DNA from: a virus
Length of the DNA stretch: 31,940 bases
Direction: 5' to 3' (one strand)
Virus record (IMG/VR): IMGVR_UViG_3300012228_000011
Location: 1-31,940 of that record
In this document: piece after piece, positions 13,408 through 21,457 of the stretch
Layout: the number at the start of each line of letters is the position of its first letter
How positions within the stretch are numbered: the stretch's first letter is position 1
Notes under the pieces: generated by a model
Told to the model about the DNA's origin: nothing
Databases searched by the model: none
Seen by the model: only the letters and a program-made list of their open reading frames with translations
Program-made: the position numbers and the translations under genes

Positions 13408-14478
13408 TTAGAAGCCTCCGTCCTCTTCGCCGAACTCGAGCTCCTCGGCCGCGTCCACCGCGGGCTCGGGATCGTAGGCGTCCGCACGCGTCAGTCCGAC
13501 CTCGGTCAGGGTCCCCTGCTCGAGGTCGCGCGTGTGGTGGAGTTCATTCACGAGGAGGACCTGGTCGAGCCCGGCGCCCTGGATCGCCACGTGGGAGAGG
13601 ACGTTGAGCGGCCAGACGCGCCCGCCTGGACGTTGGCGCCAGCCCTGGACCACGCACGAGCACGTGGCGCTGCGGGCGGCCCGCACCGTCGCCTCCCAGC
13701 CCGCGCGGTCCTTCGCACTCTCGAAGACTAGCGCGCCCTCCGCCAGCACGAGGAGCGGGCGGAATCGCTCGACGCCCGGGTCCTCCGCCGTCCCCTCGAC
13801 GAGCGCCGACTGGTCCGCGAAGTAGTCGTCGGCGCCGGGGTGCTGGGCCCGGACGACGTAGCTCGAGAAGCGCTGGCGGAGGTTCGTCTCAACCGCCCAC
13901 TCGAGGACGTTCCGGCCCTCGATCAGGGCCACCTGGGCGAGCTGGCGCCCGGGGCGCTCGAGGAGGAGCGCGCCGTCACCGGCGGAGTGGGCGAGGACCC
14001 CGCGGAGTCGACACGCGCGCTCAATCGCGCTCCAGGCGGTCTCTCCTGGCTGGCGCGCAAAGCGGAGGAAGGGCTCGGTCTCTTCCTCGAGGAGCGAACG
14101 GACCTCGACGTCGAAGGGCTTCGCGATCAGCTCCACGAGCTGCTGCAGGTCCACGTCGTGCCACTCGCCCGGCTCCGAGAGCTCGGAGCAGTCGACGAGA
14201 TCCGCTGTCCGGTCGCGCCCCGAGACGACCACCGAGCGCTCGCGCGCGCCCCCGCGCGCCTGGATCGCGTCCACGTACCCACGGATCACGACCTCGCCCG
14301 CGAGGCGCACGGTCACCTCCTGGCCGGCCCGGATCGGCAGGGGGTCGCGGTCGGAGACCTGGACCGTGAAGGCACCCGAGGCCGCCTCCATCGAGCGGGA
14401 GACCTCCACGCGCTCCCAGCCCGAGAAGCTCCGGCCGCCGACCAGGAGCTCGAGCTCGTCCTCGTCTACCGCGGGCAA
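13408..14478 (-). CDS. P: Mu gpP-like baseplate hub protein
   Basis: A 356-residue protein starting at TTG 14478, with GAGGTGA five bases upstream as its ribosome site; it begins five bases after the N stop. The sequence has the contractile-tail hub pattern: LELLVGGRSFSGWERVEVSR, AASGAFTVQVSDRDPLPIRA, GQEVTVRLAGEVVIRGYVDA, SVVVSGRDRTADLVDCSELS, then ETAWSAIERACRLRGVLAHS. This matches the Mu P (gp44) / P2 D / T4 gp27 hub fold, the trimer that joins the tube to the spike. It has a slightly acidic C terminus (VDAAEELEFGEEDGGF). The neighbours N and gp45 support the call. Confidence 0.93.
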   Translation of the reverse strand: MPAVDEDELELLVGGRSFSGWERVEVSRSMEAASGAFTVQVSDRDPLPIRAGQEVTVRLAGEVVIRGYVDAIQARGGARERSVVVSGRDRTADLVDCSELSEPGEWHDVDLQQLVELIAKPFDVEVRSLLEEETEPFLRFARQPGETAWSAIERACRLRGVLAHSAGDGALLLERPGRQLAQVALIEGRNVLEWAVETNLRQRFSSYVVRAQHPGADDYFADQSALVEGTAEDPGVERFRPLLVLAEGALVFESAKDRAGWEATVRAARSATCSCVVQGWRQRPGGRVWPLNVLSHVAIQGAGLDQVLLVNELHHTRDLEQGTLTEVGLTRADAYDPEPAVDAAEELEFGEEDGGF

Positions 14479-14482
14479 GGGT

Positions 14483-15688
14483 TCACCTCGAGAGCACGAG
14501 GAGCGGGACGAGGCCGGGGAGGCGGAGCGGGTGGCGGAGGGCGTTCTGGTCGACGAGCTCCTGGGCCCGGCTCTCGTCCTGGTAGAGCTCGTGGGCGACG
14601 ACCAGGGCCGGGCGCGTGGTCGAGAGGGTCATGGTCCGGAGACTCGGGAGGTCGCGGTCAGGCGGAGGCACGGAGCGCGCCAGGGTCACGCGGAGGGCCT
14701 CGAGGGTGGGGATCGCGTCGTCCGAGGCGTGGGCCTCGAGCTCGTCCAGGCGCGCCGCGAGCTCGGCCTGGACCTCCTGGGCCTCCTCGAGGGTCCGGTA
14801 GTCTACGCGCGCGGCCGCCCGTACGGAGCCGGCCATGGCGGCCGTCTCCACGAGCTCGGCCGTGAGCCGGCCGTTCTCGACCGCGACCTCGCCCTGCAGG
14901 CCCGGCCCGGCGTCGTCCACGGGGGGGAAGTCCCGGAGGGCCCGGTAGGCCTCGAGCGCCCCGAGCGGCGCGGAGGAGGCATCCAGGACGGCGTCGAGGG
15001 CTTGAAGCACGCGCGCCGCGAGGTCCGCCGGCGCCGAGACCAGGACGGAGACCTGGGTCAGGAGACCGGTCAGAGCCGACTCGAGCGAGGCCACGTCCCG
15101 CGCGGGCCCGCTGAAGACGTCCAGGTGCCGGAGGCGCGCCACGGCCTCCAGGACGACGTCCTCGACCGCGGTACGGGCGCGCTCGACCACGCCGGCCACC
15201 ACGACCCCTTCCTCGAAGGCCTCCAAAGCGGCCGTCCCAAGGGCCTCCGCGGCCTGGTCGGCTTCACCCACCGGGTCCGCCCGCGGGGCCGGCTCGATCT
15301 CCTCCCCGACCTCCTCGAACTCGGCCATGAACCGGACCATCCGCCCCTCGTCGGTCGTCTCCCGGAACCGGAAGGACCGGCACAGGGCGAGGAACGTCCC
15401 GATGGTCGGATGAACGAGCGTTCGGCCGGGCTTCCGCGGGAACCCGGGGCTCGCACCTTCGAAGACTGCCTGCAGGCGGTCCCGCTGCAGGGCGTAGTCC
15501 TCGCCCAGGAGGTAGCCCTCGACCTGGATCCGGCGCACCTCGCGCCCGAGCTCCTCGACGAAGGGCCGGTCGCGCAGCGGGTACTCGTGCACGGCCGCCC
15601 GCCGGCCGCCGGCGAACTCGCTTTCCCGGACCTTGAAGGGGACGCCGGCGAAGCTCGCCGGCAGGAGTCTTTCCTTCCAGGTGGGCAT
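14483..15688 (-). CDS. N: Mu gpN-like DNA circulation / tail protein
   Basis: A 401-residue protein from ATG 15688. Its N terminus is the diagnostic part: MPTWKERLLPASFAGVPFKV, then GGRRAAVHEYPLRDRPFVEE and VEGYLLGEDYALQRDRL. This is the DNA circularisation protein N family (Mu gp43). In Mu, N is a tail/baseplate component that enters with the DNA. The remaining two thirds are helical (RVDYRTLEEAQEVQAELAAR, and others). It lies between the tape measure and P as in Mu. Confidence 0.92.
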   Translation of the reverse strand: MPTWKERLLPASFAGVPFKVRESEFAGGRRAAVHEYPLRDRPFVEELGREVRRIQVEGYLLGEDYALQRDRLQAVFEGASPGFPRKPGRTLVHPTIGTFLALCRSFRFRETTDEGRMVRFMAEFEEVGEEIEPAPRADPVGEADQAAEALGTAALEAFEEGVVVAGVVERARTAVEDVVLEAVARLRHLDVFSGPARDVASLESALTGLLTQVSVLVSAPADLAARVLQALDAVLDASSAPLGALEAYRALRDFPPVDDAGPGLQGEVAVENGRLTAELVETAAMAGSVRAAARVDYRTLEEAQEVQAELAARLDELEAHASDDAIPTLEALRVTLARSVPPPDRDLPSLRTMTLSTTRPALVVAHELYQDESRAQELVDQNALRHPLRLPGLVPLLVLSR

Positions 15689-15875
15689 GGGGGCGGACCT
15701 TATCGGGTTCCGGGAAGTCGATAAAGAGCCGGCCGTGGCCGTCGGCGTCCGTCACCAGGCGGGGCGCGGATGGTCTCCAGCCCGCCGGGACGGCAGCGCG
15801 GAGGAGGAGGACGCTCGCGTATCCGGCGGTTCCCCCGGGCGGCTCGTCCGGCCTCGGCCGGCGCGCGCGAGCCTA
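15689..15875 (-). other. Interval between tape measure and N with unexplained coding signal
   Basis: The tape measure ends with two consecutive TAG codons. The same frame after them is open and has a coding-like third-position bias from about 15870 to 15700, reading YASVLLLRAAVPAGW and LVTDADGHGRLFIDFPEPDK, but it has no ATG/GTG/TTG until 15755 and runs on deep into N without a stop. Either a small gene here has lost its start and stop by indels, or this is a relic of a longer tape measure C terminus. It is not called as a gene. Confidence 0.4.
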
Positions 15876-17468
15876 CTAGCCCGCGAGGCCCCCCGCGAGG
15901 ACGTAGCCCGTGTCCACCTCGAGCGGGACGTCGCCGGTCTGGCGCGCGCGGACGCGCGTCCCGGCCGGGGCGTTCCTGAACTCGATCTGGACGGAGCCCG
16001 AGACGTCGGTCCGTCCGGTCGCCGGCGCCCCCTGGGCCGCGGCGTCGAGCCTCTTCGTTCCGAGCGTGCGGCCGATCGCGGCGCGCACGGAGCCTTCGGG
16101 CGCGGAGGTCCCCTGCTTGAACGCTGCGCCGGCCAGGAGCCCGCCGAGCGGGAGCCCTCGGGCCATGGAGAGCGCGCGCGGAAGGACGCGTGGTAGCGCC
16201 GTCCCCACCGCTCGGGCGGCCGGGCCCATGAAGCGGAAGAGCCCAAGGAGCTTCCCGCCGACCTGGAGGACATTCCCCATGCCGACGAGGAATGGCCCGA
16301 GCGCCGCGGCCGCGATCCCGAGCGCGACAACCGTCGTCCTGACCGGCTGGGGCAGGGTGCGGAACCGATCGATCACCGCCCCGAGCTTCGTCGCGAGCGC
16401 GCCCAGGGCCTCGAGCAGGCCGGAGCGCGCAACCGTGATCAGGAACCGCTCCCACTTGCCCTGGAACTCCTCGAGGACGCCGACCCCGCCCCCGAGCTGC
16501 ACGCGCGCGAGGTCCCCGGCCGCCCCGCCGGCGCCGCGGAGCTCCTCGACGAAGGCGCGCACCTTGGCTGTCCCGGGCCCGAGGAGCGCCGCGAGCGAGA
16601 GCCCGGCCTTCGCCCCGAAGAGGCCGATCGCGTCGCGCGCGTCCGCCCCGTGGAGGTTCAGGGTCTCGAGGATCTCGTCGAGGTTCCGGAGCTGGCCGTC
16701 GTCCCGGAAGAGGTCCCGCGACGTGAGCCCAAGCCGGAGGAGCGTCCTGGACGTCTCGCCGCTGGGGCGTTGGAGCGCGCCCACGGCCTTCTTGAAGAGG
16801 GCCGCTCCCGCGGCGCCCTCGAAGTGCGCGTCGGCGAGGACGTTCAGGATCGCGGCGGTCGACTCGAGATCCTGGCCCGTCTCGCGCGCGCTCTGCCCCG
16901 CGCCGGCGAGCCCCTCGACGAGCGCGGCGAACTCCTGCTCCCCGCGATTCGCGGCGAACGCGAGGATGTCCGTCACGCGCCCGGCCTCCTCGGTCCGGAG
17001 CCCGTAGGCGTCGAGGACGTCGGTCGTCGCCTTCGCGGCCGTGGCCTCGTCGACCAGAGCGGCTGTGGCGAGCGCGACCACGCCCGGCAGCGCGCCCTGG
17101 ACCTCAGCGAGCGAGCGACCTCCGCGCGCGAGCTCGGCCATCGCGACCGCCGTCTTCCGCGCGCTCGAGGGTATCCCGGCCGCCCCGAGCGTGGCATCGG
17201 CGCTCGCCGCGAGCGCCTCGACCTCGGCCGCGGTGGCGCCGGTCGTGGCCTGGACGCGGTTCAGGGCCCGCTGGTACTCGAGGCCGGTCTTCACCGAGAG
17301 CGCCCCGAGCGCCGCGAGCGGGACCGTCAGACCGACAGTGAGCTTCCGCCCCGCTCTCTCCGCCTTCCGTCCGAAGCCCTCGAGCGCCCCGCCCATCCTC
17401 CCGAGCGGCGCCGTGAAGCGGTCGAACGCCGTGATCGGGACGAAGAGCGGGAAGGTTCGCTGGGCCAA
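15876..17468 (-). CDS. Tail tape measure protein (Mu gp42-like)
   Basis: A 530-residue protein from TTG 17468, starting 12 bases after the end of the frameshifted chaperone frame. The first 120 residues carry the TP901-type tape measure signature: ALGALSVKTGLEYQRALNRV, then QATTGATAAEVEAL, SSARKTAVAMAELARGGRS and TDVLDAYGLRTEEAGRVTDI. The middle is helical, with hydrophobic stretches near residues 360-400 (TTVVALGIAAAALGPFLVGM). The C terminus has GSVQIEFRNAPAGTRVRA, typical of Mu-like tape measures. It sets tail length; at about 0.15 nm per residue this would give a short tail of very roughly 80 nm (inference). It ends in a tandem TAG TAG. Confidence 0.92.
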   Translation of the reverse strand: MAQRTFPLFVPITAFDRFTAPLGRMGGALEGFGRKAERAGRKLTVGLTVPLAALGALSVKTGLEYQRALNRVQATTGATAAEVEALAASADATLGAAGIPSSARKTAVAMAELARGGRSLAEVQGALPGVVALATAALVDEATAAKATTDVLDAYGLRTEEAGRVTDILAFAANRGEQEFAALVEGLAGAGQSARETGQDLESTAAILNVLADAHFEGAAGAALFKKAVGALQRPSGETSRTLLRLGLTSRDLFRDDGQLRNLDEILETLNLHGADARDAIGLFGAKAGLSLAALLGPGTAKVRAFVEELRGAGGAAGDLARVQLGGGVGVLEEFQGKWERFLITVARSGLLEALGALATKLGAVIDRFRTLPQPVRTTVVALGIAAAALGPFLVGMGNVLQVGGKLLGLFRFMGPAARAVGTALPRVLPRALSMARGLPLGGLLAGAAFKQGTSAPEGSVRAAIGRTLGTKRLDAAAQGAPATGRTDVSGSVQIEFRNAPAGTRVRARQTGDVPLEVDTGYVLAGGLAG

Positions 17469-17480
17469 GGGCCCCCTGGT

Positions 17481-18286
17481 CTAGCGCCGGCGGATCCGCT
17501 CGTCGAGGCGCTCGAGAGCCTCCCACCAGTGATGGAGCTCGGAGGCGGAAAGGCTATCCAGGACCTCGGGCGTGAACCCGAGGCGCCAGGCGAGCGTCAC
17601 CCAGAGGTCGCGGTAGTCCCTCGGATAGCCAAGAAAAAAAGCTGCGCGAGCGCGAGCGCGCGGTTCAGGTCGCGGCCCGTGAGCTTGTCGACTACCGCGG
17701 CCGGCGCGCCGGTGAGCTGCTCCACGAGCCAGGGGAGGCGCGACACCTGAAGCCCGTCCGTCGGGAGCGCGCGCGCGACCTTGCCCGTGAGCTCCGAGAA
17801 CTCGAGCGCGGAGACGGAGTCGCGGCCGGCGGACACGGGTCGAGCGAGCGCGAGCACGTACCCACCCGCGAAGCTCGGGAGCTTCCGCTGTGGAGGCGCC
17901 GGCTCGCCGACCTTCACGCCCTCCTCGACCTCGAGCCTCCACGTCGCCTCCCACTGGACGGGGAGGTCGAGCATCGGCCAGGAGGAGGAGACGGTCGCGC
18001 GGATCACGTCGCCGACGTCCGACCCGAGGAGCTGGTCGAAGACCGAATCGGGTAGCCCGGTGAGCTGGCCCGCGAAGAGGAGCACGCGGTCGGTCTGCTC
18101 CCAGTCGGGGGGCGCGCGCCTCACGTGCGCGCCCGTGAGCGCCGCGAACGTGAGCGAGTCGAGGGATCGGTCCCCGTGCTTCACCGCGCGCCGCAAGGGG
18201 AGCACGTGCCCCTCGAGGCGGCGCTCGACCGGGATCGCCACCCCGTCGGGGAGCGGATCGGCCGTCGCCGGCGTCGTGTCGTTCAT
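17481..18286 (-). CDS. Tail assembly chaperone, -1 frameshift product
   Basis: The predicted long product of the chaperone gene. Translation from ATG 18286 shifts -1 on TTTTTTC at 17633-17639, then continues as LGYPRDYRDLWVTLAWRLGF and ELHHWWEALERLDERIRRR to TAG at 17481, about 268 residues. The downstream part has the W-x-x-L-x-x-R-x-G-x-S/T helical pattern common in G-T type tail chaperone extensions. It lacks a start of its own, lies directly before the tape measure gene, and has strong codon bias in this frame only. This is the conserved arrangement of tail chaperone frameshifts in lambda, P2 and Mu-like phages; the long form recruits the tape measure while the tube assembles around it. 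Confidence 0.85.
17597..18286 (-). CDS. Tail assembly chaperone, unshifted form (Mu gp41-like)
   Basis: A 229-residue protein from ATG 18286 with GGAGG six bases upstream. It contains two similar halves: VERRLEGHVLPLRRAVKHGD with SLTFAALTGAHVRR, later VSALEFSELTGKVARALPTD, and repeated G-L-P-D-S-V-F-D-Q-L or A-P-A-A-V-V-D-K-L helices (LTGLPDSVFDQLLGSDVGDV; LTGAPAAVVDKLTGRDLNRA). This suggests an internal duplication of the gp41/E-type chaperone domain. The protein is not in the virion in related phages; it escorts the tape measure. It ends LAQLFFLAIRGTTATSG when no frameshift occurs. Confidence 0.85.
   Translation of the reverse strand: MNDTTPATADPLPDGVAIPVERRLEGHVLPLRRAVKHGDRSLDSLTFAALTGAHVRRAPPDWEQTDRVLLFAGQLTGLPDSVFDQLLGSDVGDVIRATVSSSWPMLDLPVQWEATWRLEVEEGVKVGEPAPPQRKLPSFAGGYVLALARPVSAGRDSVSALEFSELTGKVARALPTDGLQVSRLPWLVEQLTGAPAAVVDKLTGRDLNRALALAQLFFLAIRGTTATSG
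17633..17639 (-). promoter_or_regulatory. Predicted -1 ribosomal frameshift site TTTTTTC
   Basis: On the minus strand, seven T's followed by C give zero-frame codons CTT TTT TTC. The heptamer T-TTT-TTC allows both tRNAs to slip back one base and re-pair. The frame entered continues for 50 well-biased codons, whereas the zero frame stops 12 codons on. Confidence 0.85.
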
Positions 18287-18346
18287 GGCGTCCTCCGGGT
18301 CGTCCTACTTCTGGCGTGGGCCCCGACCCGTGGGCCCGCACTCCCT

Positions 18347-18712
18347 TCAGGCCGGGTTCATCTCCATCGAGAGCCCCTCGAAGCGCAGCGCGAGGTTCCC
18401 CTCCTCGGTCCCGTAGGTCCCGTCGCCCGCCTGCCAGGCTTCGCGGAGCACCCCGGTCTGGCCGTTCGCGAGCTCGGCCGTGATCGTCGCCTCGCGCACG
18501 TCGAGGAGCGCCGGCACGTCCGTGTCGGGCATGACCGTAGCCTCGCCCTCGATCGAGGGAACCTGCGGAGTCTCCTTGTAGCCGTGGACCTGGTCCATCC
18601 CGACCACGCCCTCGCGCTTCGGGCGGCCGGGGTTCAGGTTCCAGTTGCCCTTGACCGCGAGGCGGACGCCGTTGACGGCGATAAAGAGCGTTCCACCGAT
18701 CCGGGAGGCCAT
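18347..18712 (-). CDS. M: Tail tube protein (Mu gpM-like)
   Basis: A 121-residue protein from ATG 18712. The pattern IGGTLFIAVNGVRLAVKGNW, then NLNPGRPKREGVVGMDQVHG, YKETPQVPSIEGEATVMPDT, REATITAELANGQTGVLREA and a closing beta strand is that of the Mu M / phage tail tube family. It polymerises into the inner tube surrounded by the sheath. It follows the sheath gene by ten bases and precedes the chaperone gene by 60 bases, the invariant order in Mu-like tails. Confidence 0.95.
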   Translation of the reverse strand: MASRIGGTLFIAVNGVRLAVKGNWNLNPGRPKREGVVGMDQVHGYKETPQVPSIEGEATVMPDTDVPALLDVREATITAELANGQTGVLREAWQAGDGTYGTEEGNLALRFEGLSMEMNPA

Positions 18713-18722
18713 GGCTTCGTCC

Positions 18723-20195
18723 TCAGAGAAGGAACTGCAGGGAGACGCCGGCGACCTGGAGTTGGTTCACCAGGTCGGTAGGCAAGAGGAGATCGAGGCG
18801 GTTCCGGTCCGTGACCGAGCGCTCGACCACGACGTCGCGCTGGAATTGCTCGAAGCCCTCGACGAGCCCGAGCTGCTCCCACCCGCGGAAGACGGAGACG
18901 GCGAAGGCCTTCCCGATCTTCGGCGTGACGATCGGTTGACCGGGCCCGTAGCGCGTGCCGTCGTCCGCGAGCTTGTGGCGCGGGAAGGTGGAGGAGAAGC
19001 GGGTCCGGAAGTCGAAGCGGAGATAGGAGAGGGTCAGGAGCGTTGTCACGTCGAGGAAGGCGACGTCCTTCGCTCCGGTCGCGTTCGTCTGGTAGGTCGT
19101 GATCAGGCGCTCGGCGCGGGTGACGCCGGCGTCGTCCACGAGCGCGGTCGCGATCCCGTTCTTCAGGAGCAGGTCGCGCTCCAGGAGCGTGAAGCGGTCC
19201 GCGAGCGCGGGGCCGACCACGCCCACGAGTTCCAGGGTCTTGAAGGGGCGCGCCGGGTCCGCCTGGCCGAAGCGGGCGACCACGCCGGCGACCGCAGCGC
19301 CGATCTCCCAGACCGGCGAGAGTGGGGCCTTCAGGCCTACGACCGTCGTGTGCTTCGAGTTCAGGGAGAAGCCGAAGGTCACGAGGTTCGCGTGGGTGTC
19401 CGCCTTCGCGTAGAAGGCGGAGCCCTCGAGCTGGACGGAGGGGCCGAAGCGCGTCGCGAGCTCGGCGTCCACCGCGGCGATGGAGGTCGCGTCGTTGAGG
19501 CCGACCGCGAGCACGTGGTACTGCTTCGCGCCGAGCGAGGCGAGCGCGGTCCCAAGGGTCGGGTCGGTGGCGCCGGCGACGCCCGCGGCGGAGACGAACG
19601 AGACGCCCGTGGGGAAGACCTCGCCCGTCTGGAAGTTGAAGCGCGCGTCGATCCCGTTCCCCTGGGTCCCGCCGTTCCGCGCCGTCAGGGTGACGACATT
19701 GGTCGCGACGCCGGAGGTCACCGGGAGCTCGGTGACGAACTCGCTGGCGAGGATCGCCGCGTTGATCGAGGCCGCGATGGTGTTCGCGGCGTCACCGCTC
19801 GCGACCGAGGCGACGATGCGCCGGCCGGCCACGTAGAGGAAGACCGAGCCCGAGGCCGTCGCCGGGCCCGTGACGGTCAACGTCCGGGTCGCCTTGATCG
19901 AGCCTCCGCCGTCCTCCACGCCGACGAACCAGGCCTCGGTGACCTTGTTCGACTTGAACCACGCGAGCGCCATCCCGTGCAGGATCGAGCCGAAGCCGAA
20001 GGCGAGCCCGACCTGGTCAGCCGAGGTCGCGAGCGTGGGGACGTTGGCCGCGACCGAGGTCGCGGGGAGCTTCTGGCCGATCAGGGCCGCGCGATACTCC
20101 TGGATCTGGGGCCCGCTCGAGGCGCGCGAGGCGTCGATCTCGACGAACACGAAGGGGACGCGCGTCGAGCTCGGAACCTGGGAGAAGGTGACCAT
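18723..20195 (-). CDS. L: Contractile tail sheath protein (Mu gpL-like)
   Basis: A 490-residue protein from ATG 20195. The opening MVTFSQVPSSTRVPFVFVEI, then DASRASSGPQIQEYRAALIG, is almost diagnostic of Mu L. Other family blocks are VGLAFGFGSILHGMALAWFK, NTIAASINAAILASEFVTEL, GNGIDARFNFQTGEVFPTGV and, in the C-terminal contractile domain, KDVAFLDVTTLLTLSYLRFD, DDGTRYGPGQPIVTPKIGKA and RNRLDLLLPTDLVNQLQVAG. The sheath shows that the particle is a myovirus. The gene begins three bases after the DUF2635 stop. Confidence 0.96.
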   Translation of the reverse strand: MVTFSQVPSSTRVPFVFVEIDASRASSGPQIQEYRAALIGQKLPATSVAANVPTLATSADQVGLAFGFGSILHGMALAWFKSNKVTEAWFVGVEDGGGSIKATRTLTVTGPATASGSVFLYVAGRRIVASVASGDAANTIAASINAAILASEFVTELPVTSGVATNVVTLTARNGGTQGNGIDARFNFQTGEVFPTGVSFVSAAGVAGATDPTLGTALASLGAKQYHVLAVGLNDATSIAAVDAELATRFGPSVQLEGSAFYAKADTHANLVTFGFSLNSKHTTVVGLKAPLSPVWEIGAAVAGVVARFGQADPARPFKTLELVGVVGPALADRFTLLERDLLLKNGIATALVDDAGVTRAERLITTYQTNATGAKDVAFLDVTTLLTLSYLRFDFRTRFSSTFPRHKLADDGTRYGPGQPIVTPKIGKAFAVSVFRGWEQLGLVEGFEQFQRDVVVERSVTDRNRLDLLLPTDLVNQLQVAGVSLQFLL

Positions 20196-20198
20196 GGG

Positions 20199-20411
20199 CT
20201 AGTGGCTCTTGTCTCGTTCCTTGGACGGTCTCGAGGTCTCCGCCAGCCGGGGGTGCTCGGCCTTCACGTCCCCGTCCTGGAGCCGGCGGATCCAGTAGGA
20301 CGAGAGCCCCACCTCGCGTCCCTCGGGCGGAAGGGGAAGATCGCCGTGGTCTGGGTCGAGTACTCGTAGTCCTGGACGGGAAGGGACGAGGTGGGCGCGT
20401 TCGAGCGACAT
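20199..20411 (-). CDS. DUF2635 protein (Mu gp38-like)
   Basis: A 70-residue protein from ATG 20411. It fits the DUF2635 consensus: LVPSRPGLRVLDPDHGDLPL followed by PPEGREVGLSSYWIRRLQDG, DV. The P-E-x-G-x-E-V and the S-x-Y-W-x-R-R-L-x-D-G-D-V blocks are the family hallmark. The family is almost always found directly before the tail sheath gene in Mu-like phages, as here. Its role is unknown. An upstream in-frame extension overlapping the preceding gene is ignored because the family starts here. Confidence 0.9.
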   Translation of the reverse strand: MSLERAHLVPSRPGLRVLDPDHGDLPLPPEGREVGLSSYWIRRLQDGDVKAEHPRLAETSRPSKERDKSH

Positions 20412-20424
20412 GGCGCCCGCCACC

Positions 20425-21039
20425 CTACCCCCCTGGGAGCTCGATTTCATCCCCGGCGACCGTCTCGGCCTCCGGGGTGAGGGGCGGAAAGCGGTAGACG
20501 ACCCCGAGCCGCTCGAGGTCCGTGGCGCGCGCCTGTTCACGCTCGTCGACGTCGGTCCCGTAGGCGATCATGAAGACGAGGCGCGCAGCCCCCTGTAGCT
20601 GGACCCCGCGGGCGTCTAGGCCGATCTCCACGCGCTCGAGCCCCGAGGCGGAGGGGTTCACGGAGAGTTTCTGCCCCGTCCCCGGCACCTCCACGGCCGC
20701 GAGCCCTGGGATCCGCGGTTCCACCACGCACTCGACCTGGTCCGAGACGTCGTCGATGAGGTCCTCTATCGCGTCCGCGTCGAGCTCGGGGCCCTGCTCG
20801 AGGAAGAGCTCGACCGCGAGCTCGAGCCGGCGGGAGTAGGTCCGCGGCGTGTCCGTGTGGCGCGTGACCGTGTCCGTGAGCGTGTAGACGAGGAGCGAGG
20901 CGAAGACGTCGACCCCGTCGAGCTCCAGCTCGGGGAGGATCGGCTCGAACCGTTGAGGCCGGACGTTCTGGCCGGCGCGCGTCGCGCCCTTCAGGGCGTC
21001 CGCGAAGTAGCACCGGATGGCCTTCCGCTCGACGGTCAT
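20425..21039 (-). CDS. Tail completion/terminator-like protein
   Basis: A 204-residue protein from ATG 21039, overlapping the preceding stop as ATGA. The N-terminal half has the tail terminator pattern: IRCYFADALKGATRAGQNVR, PQRFEPILPELELDGVDVFA and SLLVYTLTD. This resembles lambda gpU and other tail-completion proteins, in which a short helix is followed by R-V-x-x-x-R-x-x-P-I-x-x-x-x-L-P. The middle (YSRRLELAVELFLEQGPELD) also fits. It probably caps the tail for joining to the head. A P2 R-like or Mu gp37-like function is an alternative. Confidence 0.6.
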   Translation of the reverse strand: MTVERKAIRCYFADALKGATRAGQNVRPQRFEPILPELELDGVDVFASLLVYTLTDTVTRHTDTPRTYSRRLELAVELFLEQGPELDADAIEDLIDDVSDQVECVVEPRIPGLAAVEVPGTGQKLSVNPSASGLERVEIGLDARGVQLQGAARLVFMIAYGTDVDEREQARATDLERLGVVYRFPPLTPEAETVAGDEIELPGG

Positions 21040-21419
21040 TCCTTACGCCGGAGCAGGAGCTCCACCATCCCCTCGCCATCGAGCTGTCGATCGATCACCG
21101 CATAGCGGTAGCCGGTGGAGGTGTCGAGCGGGTCGCCACCGGGCGGGCGGGCGAGCACGAAGCGGGAACCGTCCTTCAGGGGCCAGTCCGGGAGGAGCTC
21201 GGCGATCTTCACACCGATCTTCGGCTGCCATGTCGAGACCGGAGGCCCGAGCGGCTCGAGGACCTTCTCGAGGTGGCGCTCCCTGAAGATGGCCTGCACC
21301 GGCCGCGCTACCCCGCCCTCCGGATCGTAGACGACCGAGAGGGCGCCGGCCGCGTCCCTCTCGGTCATGGTGTCCAGGATCACGTCCTGGGCGTGGTCGG
21401 CGTAGTCGCGCCAGGACAC
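21036..21419 (-). CDS. Head-tail joining protein, lambda FII-like
   Basis: A 127-residue protein with a GTG start at 21419. The pattern DYADHAQDVILDTMTERDAA (N-terminal helix), then VYDPEGGVARPVQAIFRERH, TWQPKIGVKIAELLPDWPLK, DGSRFVLARP, YRYAVIDRQLDGEGMVELLL is that of small head-tail attachment proteins of the lambda FII type, a beta barrel that attaches to the head connector. The position between the decoration protein and the tail completion protein supports it. The family call is by pattern, so moderate. Confidence 0.65.
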   Translation of the reverse strand: MSWRDYADHAQDVILDTMTERDAAGALSVVYDPEGGVARPVQAIFRERHLEKVLEPLGPPVSTWQPKIGVKIAELLPDWPLKDGSRFVLARPPGGDPLDTSTGYRYAVIDRQLDGEGMVELLLRRKE

Positions 21420-21457
21420 GCGCGGGCGTCTCCGTGGAGGAGGTGGGGGAGGGATGA

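Noticed and set aside
11311-13731. An 806-codon open frame on the plus strand
   Set aside because: It lies opposite gp47, gp46, two small genes, the gp45 spike and the P hub, all with clear family patterns. Its translation is rich in R, G, D and E as expected for the shadow of GC-rich genes.
15264-15755. A 163-codon minus-strand frame from GTG 15755
   Set aside because: Most of it lies inside N, whose frame is certain. Only the part before N looks coding, and that is reported as an interval, not a gene.
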